In this document: positions 26,684 to 34,743 of the stretch, in pieces
How the letters are laid out: each line of letters opens with the position of its first letter
How positions within the stretch are numbered: the stretch's first letter is position 1
Source of the DNA: Palsa-360 sp963719875
GTDB taxonomy: Bacteria; Acidobacteriota; Terriglobia; Acidiferrales; UBA7541
DNA length: 64,000 bases
Assembly: GCA_963719875.1 (NCBI GenBank)
Contig: CAVRDJ010000001.1
Span: 62,001 to 126,000, forward strand
Direction: 5' to 3'
Program-made: the position numbers and the translations under genes
Notes under the pieces: generated by a model
Seen by the model: only the letters and a program-made list of their open reading frames with translations
Databases searched by the model: none
What the model was told of the DNA's origin: nothing

Positions 26684-27157
26684 TCAAAGGGCTCGCGTCT
26701 TGATAACAATTTCTGATGTCAGCGTTCGATGGACGGGGCATTTATTTGCAATCTCGAGCAGCTTAGATCGCTGTTCATGCGTCAGTGATCCCGCAAAGTG
26801 AATGTCCCGCTCGATCCGATCAAGCATTCCTTCTTTCGTCTCACACTCGGCACAATCGGAAGCGTGAATCTTTGCGTGTCGCAGATTGACAGTAACCTCC
26901 TCGAGCGGCCATCCTTTCCGACGAGCGTACATCCCCACGGTAATCGAAGTGCAGGCTCCCAGGGCGGCGAGTAGAAAATCGTAAGGCGTTGGTCCTGTGT
27001 CCGTGCCACCTGCAGACACTGGTTCATCAGCCGCCATCCGATGCGGGCCCGCGACAATTTCCTGTGCGAATCCAGCAGCACTGCCTCGGACGACTACTTC
27101 ACTCCTTACTCCACTCTTTTCGGTTGTCCTTACCGGTTCCTGATGTGCATTGCCCAT
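26684..27157 (-). CDS. OsmC/Ohr-family peroxidase-like protein
   Basis: A 157-residue OsmC-fold protein. The two reactive cysteines appear as LGACTSITVGMYA near residue 67 and NKCPVHRTL near 140, with PTPYDFLLAALG before the first. Members reduce organic hydroperoxides. ATG 27157 has GGGAGG upstream. It converges with the flavoprotein gene. Confidence 0.9.
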   Translation of the reverse strand: MGNAHQEPVRTTEKSGVRSEVVVRGSAAGFAQEIVAGPHRMAADEPVSAGGTDTGPTPYDFLLAALGACTSITVGMYARRKGWPLEEVTVNLRHAKIHASDCAECETKEGMLDRIERDIHFAGSLTHEQRSKLLEIANKCPVHRTLTSEIVIKTRAL

Positions 27158-27321
27158 GCAAGCCTCCCGCAGCGGCTTTGTCCATTAGCCAGCGTCGCAG
27201 CTAAAGGCCCGTACTTGCTGCTTGGCACTTAGCCGCCCATCGGGAATCCAGTCCGCTCCCCGAAAACGAATTCACAATGTAGGCGCAAGATTGCAACAGG
27301 CGCAATGGTCTCCAGGAGAAT

Positions 27322-27579
27322 CTATTTCGCTTTCGAACCGGCTTTCTTCCTGCGCTCGGCCCAGCGCTTCTTCATCAACTCGGATAGCTTTTTACGACCG
27401 GCTGCACTGAGCCTGCTCACTCGCTTTGCCTTTGGAGCCTTCGCCGTCACCGCTCGCTTAGGTTGTCGCTTCGGTTGTGCAGCCGCATCGGATCCACTCA
27501 GAATTTTGCGAGCTGATGTTAGTCTCGCAATTTCGGCATCTAGCTCCCTAACTATCTTGGCTGTGTCCACTTGAGTCAT
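27322..27579 (-). CDS. Small basic C-terminal KRW protein
   Basis: An 85-residue protein: an N-terminal coiled segment (TAKIVRELDAEIARLTSARKIL), then a Lys/Arg/Ala/Pro-rich linker and a C-terminal SAAGRKKLSELMKKRWAERRKKAG box. I recognise the pattern from abundant uncharacterised small proteins of soil bacteria with a 'RKK..E..KKRWA..R' end; a nucleic-acid-binding role is plausible but unproven. ATG 27579 is preceded by GGAGGAA, better than the longer frame. Confidence 0.65.
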   Translation of the reverse strand: MTQVDTAKIVRELDAEIARLTSARKILSGSDAAAQPKRQPKRAVTAKAPKAKRVSRLSAAGRKKLSELMKKRWAERRKKAGSKAK

Positions 27580-27842
27580 TTCCTCCGCGAGTTGAAATCC
27601 ATTCAGCTTCCAGCACACGAATTCATAATGCAGTAGTTTGCAATGTGGGGCCTAATCGTTGTTTTGCATTGCCGATCCAACGACCCCGCACCCCCATCCT
27701 AGCAGAACATCGACGCAGGAAATCTAGAGAAAAGGGACAGTCATGTCGCTGCATAAGGCCACGACCACGGATCGAAACCTGAATCCATCGCTTGTCTTGT
27801 TGTTCCCAGCGCTGATGATCCGAAGCAAGGAGTGGTGTGCGG

Positions 27843-28199
27843 ATGCGTTGCCCATATTGTGGAGACAAGATCCGCGTTAGCTCCTCGAACGATAACCATT
27901 CCGGCCGGTTCTTGAAGCACCTCTCGGATTCAGATCAGTTTCGATTTGGGGTGGCATTCCATAGTGCTTTGGCGATGGTAACGGGGTTGCGCTTTGTTGT
28001 GATCGATCGGGCGGACCCGCTGGATAAGGAGAGGCGGAGAATGCTGACTGGCTTGCTCGTCAATAGCGCCCTGGACCAGGCCATCGTGCTCGCAACCAGT
28101 GACGAAGGACTACCCTCGATTGTGCCACAAGGCGTGAAGTTCCTGAATCTCATCGAAGGAATAAAACCGCGTGAAGCTCTTGCGTCCGCAGCAGTGTGA
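27843..28199 (+). pseudogene. Chimera of zinc-ribbon start and SMC/AAA ATPase C-terminal fragment
   Basis: A 118-residue frame. It opens with MRCPYCGD, the same start as the HNH gene at 37675, and from about residue 30 reads like the end of an SMC-like ATPase: FRFGVAFHSALAMVTGLRFVVIDRADPLDKERR, a Walker-B/D-loop-like segment, then DQAIVLATSDEG. No Walker A or coiled coil is present. The two halves do not belong together, so it is probably the scar of a deletion that fused a small zinc-ribbon gene to the tail of an ATPase gene. Confidence 0.5.
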
Positions 28200-28939
28200 C
28201 CCGCAGCGGCTCTTTGGCCTCTAAGTTGGCCCATAAGCAGGGCGGTGGCAAGCACCCTACTGCCCTCGGCGTCATCGAATTCTTTTTCGATCTGCTGACC
28301 AATGGCAAACGACTCGTGACAGCGATTGTCTACGTCGGTCCAACCAACAGAAACGGTCATACTGACTCTTGAGCTCAAATGCAAACTACAACTGCGCTCT
28401 AGGAGGACGGTTAAATAGAACCCAGTTGGAAAAGCAAGTCAGATGACGGTTTTCTCTCGGCGACCCGAATAGACGGACTCGGAACGACAGCGACATTCAG
28501 AAACGACTGTGACCTGTGCCAGGCGGAAAGCTGGTCGACACACGGACCACAGCTGTGCTCTGACTTTTCATGCCTGCCTTTTCCCCCTTCATCGTGGCGT
28601 GCCTCTTTTGGGTTTCACCACTTTACACCACGGCGGTGACGCAAAAGCAAGGTTTCCGACTTTTCCGTTTCGACCGTCAGTATATCTCCGATTTGCTTGC
28701 CATGCGGGATACATGCAGCGTAGTCCCATATTCTGATGCGTGCGGGGATGTGCAAATCCTCATGCGGAACTAAATCTTAGGGAAATACACCGACCAAAGA
28801 GTGTTATAAGAGTGTGTAAGTGACCCTACCGTGAAACGGGGCCATGGGTTTGGCTCCGCATCCTTTGCGGCACTGTCCGTGGAATCCTGGGTCATTCACG
28901 GCCGAACAGATTGGCAGGCATGCTAGGATTGGCCACATT
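28200..28939. other. Intergenic stretch without a convincing gene
   Basis: About 740 bp between the ATPase fragment and the Gabija operon. Short frames exist on both strands (for example a minus-strand one starting near 28360, MTVSVGWTDVDNRCHESF), but none has clear family features. It is probably the left border of the defence island. Confidence 0.5.
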
Positions 28940-31006
28940 GTGCGCGTACACAGAGTACAGATTATAAATTTCCGGCTTCTGGCCGATGTGGAGTTGGTCC
29001 TGGAGGACCAAACGACCGTTGTGGTCGGTCGCAATAACAGTGGAAAGACCTCTCTTTCGGAAGTGATGCGGCGGTTTTTGATCGAGCCCAATCCCAAGTT
29101 CCAGATTGAAGATTTTTCAAATGCCTCCTATGACAGTTTTTGCGCTGCGCTGAAGGCCAAAAACGATGGGCTTGCAGACGATGAAGTGCGTGCGCTGATC
29201 CCAAGTATCGAACTGAAAATGTTCTTTCGCTACGATCCTGCACAGCCCAATCTCGGCCCAGTGAGCGATTTCGTCATTGATCTCGACCCCACCTGCAACG
29301 AAGCACTTGTCATTACCCGATACGAGTTGCGCGACGGTGAAATAGAGGCTCTTTTCGAGGGCCAGCCCGTTGATGAGTTGACTGCCGAGACACGTTTGGG
29401 CTTCTTCCGTGCCCTGCGGGAACGGATTCCGGCCCTCTTCGGCGCCAAGGTCTGGGCCCAGGATCCAAACGATCCGACCAACCGCAAGCAGATGTCGCAG
29501 GGTGCCCTGCGCCCCCTTGTGGCAACAGGTTTTGTTAATGCCCAGCGCGGTCTGGATGATACTACGTCGAGAGAAACTGACGTTCTTGCGAAGATTCTCG
29601 AAGAGCTCTTCGCCACGGCTATGTCACCGACAGCAAGTGCAGGCGATCGTGTGATTGCCGACGCCTTGACGGAGGCGGTGCAGGGTATCCAGCTAAAGAT
29701 TGACGAAGACTTCAACGTCAAGCTGAAAACCTTGATTCCGACACTCGAGACGTTTGGCTATCCGGGACTTGGCGGGCAAGAACTCGAAACGGAGACAACA
29801 CTCGACGTTAAGAGACTGCTCTCGAACCATACGAAAGTCAGATATGCGGGTTATAGCGGTGTGCATCTGCCCGAATCCTACAACGGGCTGGGTGTGCGCA
29901 ATCTGATCTTCATCCTTCTCCAGCTTGTCCGGTTCTATAAGGTGTTCCGCGCCGAGGCGAACCCGCCTGGCGTGCACCTTATCTTCATTGAGGAACCGGA
30001 GGCTCACCTGCATCCCCAGATGCAGGAGGTTTTCATTCGCCAACTCTCCAAGCTCGCTGAACAGCTCAATGCCGAGCAGGCCGACGAAACATCGTGGCCG
30101 GTGCAGTTCGTCGTCTCGACGCACTCGTCGCATATTGCAAACGAAGCTAGCTTCGAGGCAATCCGATATTTCCTCGCAACATCGGCGGATGAGGGGGTCA
30201 GCGTCCGGCAGACCAGAATAAAGGATCTTCGGGAAGGGCTGCGGGCAACGCCTCCGGAGCATAAGAGTTTCCTCCTTCAGTACCTGACTCTGACGCGATG
30301 CGATCTTTTCTTTGCCGACAAAGCAGTGTTAGTGGAAGGCACCAGTGAGCGTCTGCTGCTGCCTGTCATCATCGGAAAATTGGAGGCGGCGGAGCCTGAC
30401 ACACCGAAATTGTCCAGCCAGTATATGACGGTCATCGAAGTGGGCGGCGCATACGCGCACATTTTCTTCGCACTGCTCGATTTTCTGGAACTTCGATGTC
30501 TCATCGTTACCGACCTCGACTCCGTTGTCTCCGCGGGCGGCGCCGGCTGCGCGGTACACGAAGGCACGGCAACGAGCAACGCCTGCCTGAATGCATGGTT
30601 TGCAGAAAGTGATCGCTCCATTACTGGTCTCTTGGCGAAGACTGACGCGGAGAAGGTGAAGAACCGGCGGCGCATTGCGTTCCAGCGGCCTGAAGTTGAC
30701 GGCGGTCCCTGTGGTCGGACCTTGGAGGATGCATTCATGCTGGCCAATCCGGCGTTATTCGCCGTTGCGGGAGGCACTCCGAACGAGAAGGAGCTTAACG
30801 CGCGAGAACTTGCGGCGAAGATTAAGAAATCCGAGTTCGCGCTGAAATACGCGATCGACGAAACGGGCTGGGCCACGCCAGGCTACATCCTCGACGGCGT
30901 AAAATGGCTGGCCGAGAACGATATACCGGTTCTCGTTCCCCAATTGGATGTGGTCGCAGAAGCGACCACCGCGCCCGCACCGGCGGAGGGGGGCAACATT
31001 GGCTGA
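28940..31006 (+). CDS. gajA: Gabija GajA: OLD-family ATPase/TOPRIM nuclease
   Basis: A ~688-residue OLD-type protein. From the GTG at 28940 (start peptide MRVHRVQIINFR, typical of RecF/OLD ATPases) it shows Walker A GRNNSGKT at 30-37, a signature-like SYNGLGVRNLIFILLQL, Walker B LIFIEEPEAHLHP near 350, an H-loop VVSTHSSHIAN near 393 and a TOPRIM domain with AVLVEGTSERLLLP near 463 and LIVTDLDS near 522. In Gabija, GajA is a nucleotide-regulated DNA nicking nuclease that works with GajB against phage. The longer ATG at 28844 adds a non-homologous leader. It overlaps the helicase start by eight bases. It is longer than the best-studied GajA (~578 residues), mostly in the C-terminal part. Confidence 0.85.
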   Translation: MRVHRVQIINFRLLADVELVLEDQTTVVVGRNNSGKTSLSEVMRRFLIEPNPKFQIEDFSNASYDSFCAALKAKNDGLADDEVRALIPSIELKMFFRYDPAQPNLGPVSDFVIDLDPTCNEALVITRYELRDGEIEALFEGQPVDELTAETRLGFFRALRERIPALFGAKVWAQDPNDPTNRKQMSQGALRPLVATGFVNAQRGLDDTTSRETDVLAKILEELFATAMSPTASAGDRVIADALTEAVQGIQLKIDEDFNVKLKTLIPTLETFGYPGLGGQELETETTLDVKRLLSNHTKVRYAGYSGVHLPESYNGLGVRNLIFILLQLVRFYKVFRAEANPPGVHLIFIEEPEAHLHPQMQEVFIRQLSKLAEQLNAEQADETSWPVQFVVSTHSSHIANEASFEAIRYFLATSADEGVSVRQTRIKDLREGLRATPPEHKSFLLQYLTLTRCDLFFADKAVLVEGTSERLLLPVIIGKLEAAEPDTPKLSSQYMTVIEVGGAYAHIFFALLDFLELRCLIVTDLDSVVSAGGAGCAVHEGTATSNACLNAWFAESDRSITGLLAKTDAEKVKNRRRIAFQRPEVDGGPCGRTLEDAFMLANPALFAVAGGTPNEKELNARELAAKIKKSEFALKYAIDETGWATPGYILDGVKWLAENDIPVLVPQLDVVAEATTAPAPAEGGNIG

Positions 31007-32744
31007 TGTTGCCGCGCCGATGAACCCCGCCGAGGAAGCCAGCGAACGGGCGCTTGGGGCAGTGTTCGCCAGTCTTGAACATGGCGAAAGCTTCGTGTTG
31101 GAAGCGGGCGCCGGCGCGGGCAAAACCTATTCACTGGTGAAGGCACTACTATTTCTGATAAAGCGCGACCAGATCAAGTTCCAGAAACGTCACCAGAAGA
31201 TCGCGTGCATCACCTTTACCAACGTCGCCAAGGACGAGATCGAGGCCAGAACCGACAGAACCCCGTTGATCTTTTGCGACACGATCCATGCTTTCTGCTG
31301 GTCGTTGATCAGCGGATTTCAAAAGCAGCTTAGGGATAGGCTGCCGCACATGGATCATTGGCCGGAGCGGATCGAGGAGGCCGGTGGGCTGGGCGAGCGT
31401 GCTGTCGAATATACGCTGGGTTATCGGGGCATCAAGGACGACCGGGTGTCGATTCATCACGACGACGTGTTGCTGCTGACGATCTGGCTCATGGAGAACG
31501 TAAAGTTCAGGCGGATTATGGCGGACAAATATCCGGTGATACTGATTGACGAGTATCAGGACACCAATGCTGACTGGATCAATTCGATCAAGGCTCACTT
31601 TCTCGGACAACCCGGCTCGCCCCAATTCGGATTCTTCGGAGATCACTGGCAGAAAATCTACGGCGACGGGTGCGGAAAGATAGAATCCCCCGTCTTAACC
31701 GTAATTGGCAAGGAGGCTAATTTCCGGTCGGTTTCGACCATCGTCGACTGCCTGAACCGTATGCGGCCCGAACTGCCTCAATTCGTGGTGGACCCCGCCG
31801 ACGCCGGAAGCGTCGAGATTTTGCACACTAACAATTGGCTGGGAGCGCGCCAGACCGGCCAACATTGGGGCGGCGACCTGCCGGCCGAGGTTTCTCACGC
31901 GGCCCTGAGATCAGTGATGGAGCGCCTCACGCAGCGGGGTTGGGATCTGTCATCAGAGAAGACCAAGATTCTCATGTTGACCCACCGCGTTCTGGCAAGC
32001 GAACAGGGCTACAGCAGCCTGCCCGAGATCTTCCGCTTTAATGAATCGTTCACGAAGAAGGAGCACGGGCACATCGCCTTCTTCGTTGATAATCTCGAAC
32101 CGGCCTGTCACGCCTTCATTGAGAAGCAGTATGGCGAAATGTTCACAGCGCTGGGCGGCGACCTCCCGGAGATAAGAAGCCAAGCCGACAAAGCGAGATG
32201 GTCGGCCGCGATGGACAGGCTGATCAACCTCAGAACCAATGGCACGGTCGGTGACGTCATCGCGCATTTGCGCGAGACGCGGCGACCGCGGCTTCCTGAA
32301 AAGATGGAGCAGCGTGAAGAGGAACTAGGGCGCTTCGATAGAGCGGCGGGCGAGGAAATGCCGCCCGCATTGACCGAGCTGGAGGCACTTCACGCGGTGC
32401 CATATCAGGAGATTATCGCCTTGACCCGTTATCACGACGGGCATTCACCGTTCGAGACGAAGCACGGTGTCAAGGGCGCCGAGTTCGAGAACGTGATCGT
32501 CGTCGTAGGGCGGGGTTGGAACCGGTACAATTTCAACGAAATGCTTGAGCTTGCACAGAATGTCAGAGAGATTCCGTCAAATAAGCGGGAGGCATTCGAG
32601 CGGAACCGCAACCTCTTTTATGTCGCTTGCTCAAGACCAAAGAGACGCTTGACACTGCTGTTCACGCAAAAACTGTCAGATACAGCCATGCAAACTGTGC
32701 ATGCGTGGTTTGGTGCTGGAGCGGTTGAAGCATTAATAATATAG
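30999..32744 (+). CDS. gajB: Gabija GajB: UvrD/Rep-like helicase
   Basis: A 581-residue superfamily-1 helicase. Walker A is EAGAGAGKT (35-43), motif Ia ITFTNVAKDEIEAR, Walker B VILIDEYQDTN near 180, motif V-like ETKHGVKGAEFENVIVVVG near 490 and motif VI NLFYVACSRPKRRL near 540. The TTG at 30999 follows GGAGGGGGG and overlaps the upstream stop; ATG 31020 is an alternative. The pair of an OLD/TOPRIM nuclease followed by a compact UvrD-like helicase is the Gabija anti-phage architecture, where GajB senses or processes DNA ends and activates GajA. Confidence 0.85.
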   Translation: MADVAAPMNPAEEASERALGAVFASLEHGESFVLEAGAGAGKTYSLVKALLFLIKRDQIKFQKRHQKIACITFTNVAKDEIEARTDRTPLIFCDTIHAFCWSLISGFQKQLRDRLPHMDHWPERIEEAGGLGERAVEYTLGYRGIKDDRVSIHHDDVLLLTIWLMENVKFRRIMADKYPVILIDEYQDTNADWINSIKAHFLGQPGSPQFGFFGDHWQKIYGDGCGKIESPVLTVIGKEANFRSVSTIVDCLNRMRPELPQFVVDPADAGSVEILHTNNWLGARQTGQHWGGDLPAEVSHAALRSVMERLTQRGWDLSSEKTKILMLTHRVLASEQGYSSLPEIFRFNESFTKKEHGHIAFFVDNLEPACHAFIEKQYGEMFTALGGDLPEIRSQADKARWSAAMDRLINLRTNGTVGDVIAHLRETRRPRLPEKMEQREEELGRFDRAAGEEMPPALTELEALHAVPYQEIIALTRYHDGHSPFETKHGVKGAEFENVIVVVGRGWNRYNFNEMLELAQNVREIPSNKREAFERNRNLFYVACSRPKRRLTLLFTQKLSDTAMQTVHAWFGAGAVEALII

Positions 32745-32799
32745 TAGCTCCACCATTCCTGCTGCCCTCGGGTTGTACCATTGTAATTCAAGAAACTCT

Positions 32800-32985
32800 C
32801 CACCTCATGGAGGCTGAGTTCGTCGCTGCGGCGGTCGTTTAGCCCCGTCGTGCGGGCGCTTCCGTGTTCGCCATCTGCTGTGCGACATCAAGCGTGTCGA
32901 CATTCCGCAAATACTCCGTGACGCTGCGGTCGTTGTTGATCCGGGCGGTGGAGAATTACAGCACGCGGGTTGGAGTCTCCGGCAT
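32800..32985 (-). pseudogene. Tyrosine integrase remnant (N-terminus joined to C-terminus)
   Basis: On the minus strand, the frame from 32985 reads PETPTRVL, an in-frame TAA, then FSTARINNDRSVTEYLRNVDTLDVAQQMANTEAPARR, and after a frameshift NDRRSDELSLHEVESFL. The first half is the SAM-like N-terminus and the second half the C-terminal 'AQQMANHES..TT.LYDRRxDExSLDEVER' tail of proteobacterial-type phage integrases, so the catalytic middle is missing. Together with the second remnant at 33556 it marks a decayed integration site next to the Gabija genes. The stretch from 32745 to 33039 holds no other gene. Confidence 0.6.
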
Positions 32986-33039
32986 AGACGCGGGCTATCT
33001 ATAAATCAGAGGCGGGGGAGAAAACGACTTGGCTTCCGA

Positions 33040-33156
33040 TTATATGAAATCGTCCGGGGAGGGAAAGTCTTCGTATCCAGCATACATGGCGTACCCGGTA
33101 TAGTTGGCGTATCGCGCGTAAGAGCCGCCCCGGACAGGGCCGAAGCTCGATTTCAC
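33040..33156 (-). CDS. Putative 38-residue tyrosine-rich peptide
   Basis: A very short frame starting with GTG six bases after the stop of the gene at 33163. Its core reads GGSYARYANYTGYAMYAGY and it ends EDFPSPDDFI. The repeated YAxY spacing and acidic tail are regular enough to suggest selection, but the length is near what chance can give and no family is recognised. It may be a structural peptide or a precursor, or the end of a decayed gene. Confidence 0.35.
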   Translation of the reverse strand: MKSSFGPVRGGSYARYANYTGYAMYAGYEDFPSPDDFI

Positions 33157-33162
33157 CCGGCC

Positions 33163-33342
33163 TTACTTACCGCCGTTAGTGATGAGGCGCTTTTCGCTTT
33201 TGATCTCGCCGAGGTAACGGCCGTCAGAGCCGTACACCTCGTCGCCGTAGAACCGCCCGACTTGTAGGCCGTGATAGGTGAAAAGCTTGTCATCTCTTCG
33301 GTAACCGAAGCACTCGCCGCCCCAGGTCCAAAACCAATCCAT
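33163..33342 (-). CDS. Small beta-flower-like conserved protein
   Basis: A 59-residue protein: MDWFWTWGGECFGYR, then LFTYHGLQVGRFYGDEVYG and SDGRYLGEIKSEKRLITN. I recognise this pattern (WGGxCFGYR ... GRFxGDEVYGxDGRYLGEI..NRLI) from widespread short proteins of Proteobacteria thought to adopt a four-fold beta-flower fold; function unknown. It is a complete gene despite its size and supports a transferred origin of this island. Confidence 0.65.
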   Translation of the reverse strand: MDWFWTWGGECFGYRRDDKLFTYHGLQVGRFYGDEVYGSDGRYLGEIKSEKRLITNGGK

Positions 33343-33555
33343 AAACGTGCTCCCGATGGAGTCTTATAAAAGGACGTTATCACAGGCAAAAATAGACCGG
33401 CAAGGGTTCGGATAAACTGGCCCTCAACGTCCCCGGTACTTTCCTTTCCTTCATAGCACGACAACGGGTTTTCTTCGGCGGCCCGCTCGCAGCAAGTCAA
33501 GGGCGCGCGGCCCGGTTGCGCGCAGCGCAGAGAAAAACCGAAAAAGCTGGCGCGT

Positions 33556-33765
33556 TTATCGAGGACCCTTGACCGCGAGAATTGGCCGCGCACGCTGGTC
33601 GGCGAGGGGAAGGGGGGCGGTCCAAAAGTACGCCTTGCGCGTGTGGTCGTTGTTGATCTGGGCGGAGCAGAATTCCAGCACGCGCGTTGCAGTCTTCGGC
33701 GTCGGAGGGAAGAGTGGCGCGGGCTGCTGCTCGGGCGCAGGAGAGGGGATGATTTGTGTGGTCAT
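33556..33765 (-). pseudogene. Second tyrosine integrase remnant (N-terminal part)
   Basis: A 69-residue frame starting at ATG 33765: a Pro-rich leader then TATRVLEFCSAQINNDHTRKAYFWT, matching the start of the N-terminal core-binding domain of phage integrases (RVLEFFxAQIxNxxTRxAY). The catalytic domain is missing. The start overlaps the stop of the TIR gene by four bases. The DNA resembles the remnant at 32841-32985, so two related integrase copies once flanked this part of the island. Confidence 0.6.
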
Positions 33766-34427
33766 AGCCCCCAACCCTGCGGATACTGTAGTTGAAGTTG
33801 AACGTTGCAGACTGGATAGCGCATTAAATTCCAAGCCAGATCTCGATGAATGCGATATACCGACTTGCAGTTAGTGCAGAGGATCGCCATAAGCCCTGCT
33901 GGCGGCCCTTGTTTATTGCCAGCTAGGAGAAGGGCAATAATTCCGCCCGCCAGAATTCCAGCTGCAGGGTTCTCAGTGGCGATGCCCGTTGCGACACCAG
34001 CGCTAATCGCCGGTAAAACGTGCGAATCGTCGTAGGACGATACCACCGCGCGAATGTAGGCGAGCCATGGTTCGGAATATTCAAAGCAGACGTGGTGATG
34101 GAAATGTGGGATCAAAACGGACAGCCTCCCCTGATCTTCATGCGCCTCGAAAACCCATAGATCCTTATTGGCAGCGCCCGCGACTCCAGATTCCCAAAGA
34201 ACCCATTGCTGGGTGTGGTGCAGCTTCTCCACGTTCTCGCCGAGCAAAATGAAAACCGCATTTGATCTGCCGATGTCAGCCGTGATCTGCTGGGCCGTCC
34301 TGCGGCCATCCAGGATGGCCTCGATCTCCTCGTACTTGGCCTCGACCTTTGTTGATGCAAAAGCGCGATTGATGAACTCGATGATTCGCGTGTCCTTGGC
34401 GCTGTGAGAAATGAAGATTTGAGCCAT
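33762..34427 (-). CDS. TIR-domain protein with membrane and zinc-ribbon-like tail
   Basis: A 221-residue protein. Residues 1-~125 form a TIR domain: MAQIFISHSAKDTRIIEFI at the start, RSNAVFILLGENV in the middle and WVLWESGVAGAANKDLWVFE, where E79 is the likely NADase glutamate. After the TIR domain comes a Gly/Ala-rich hydrophobic segment (SAGVATGIATENPAAGILAGGIIALLLAG, ~150-180) and a tail with CTNC and a later Cys. TIR proteins beside anti-phage genes commonly deplete NAD or act as membrane-linked effectors. Membrane topology and activity are inference. Confidence 0.75.
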   Translation of the reverse strand: MAQIFISHSAKDTRIIEFINRAFASTKVEAKYEEIEAILDGRRTAQQITADIGRSNAVFILLGENVEKLHHTQQWVLWESGVAGAANKDLWVFEAHEDQGRLSVLIPHFHHHVCFEYSEPWLAYIRAVVSSYDDSHVLPAISAGVATGIATENPAAGILAGGIIALLLAGNKQGPPAGLMAILCTNCKSVYRIHRDLAWNLMRYPVCNVQLQLQYPQGWGL

Positions 34428-34502
34428 CGATTGTAAAAGCTCCTTTCGGGACGCCTTCTGAAGCGTCCTGGTCCGATTGTGTACTATTATGTTCGCCGGA
34501 GG

Positions 34503-34743
34503 ATGCGATTGGACGTGACGATGCGTGACGATCCCAAATCAAAGCGCGCTCGGCTGGATTTCGTGCGCAATTCCCATGGCGCAGACCGATTGACCCGCCC
34601 GATTGACCTACATAGGAGATGGGGCTACGTCACGGGAGTGCGCCTTCAAAAGGATCACCTGGTCTGGAAGCAGGCGGAACCCAAACATATCGGAAATCAC
34701 TGGCTCTTTGACGGCGAGATCGTCCGGCAATCCATTGTCACTA
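34503..34743 (+). pseudogene. 5' part of unknown gene interrupted by IS630
   Basis: Frame starting at ATG 34503 (GTG 34479 and ATG 34521 possible), reading LDFVRNSHGADRLTRPID and RRWGYVTGVRLQKDHLVW. It runs into the left end of an IS630 element at the TA target. Removing the element and one TA joins this frame exactly to the frame continuing at 35865, giving a 341-residue protein. Product not recognised. Confidence 0.7.

Noticed and set aside
27935..28384. Minus-strand frame with MTVSVGWTDVDNRCHESF
   Set aside because: Possibly a small gene remnant, but it overlaps the ATPase fragment on the other strand and shows no family; evidence too weak.
33153..33593. 146-codon minus-strand frame
   Set aside because: It is out of frame with, and covers, the better supported 59-residue beta-flower-like gene.
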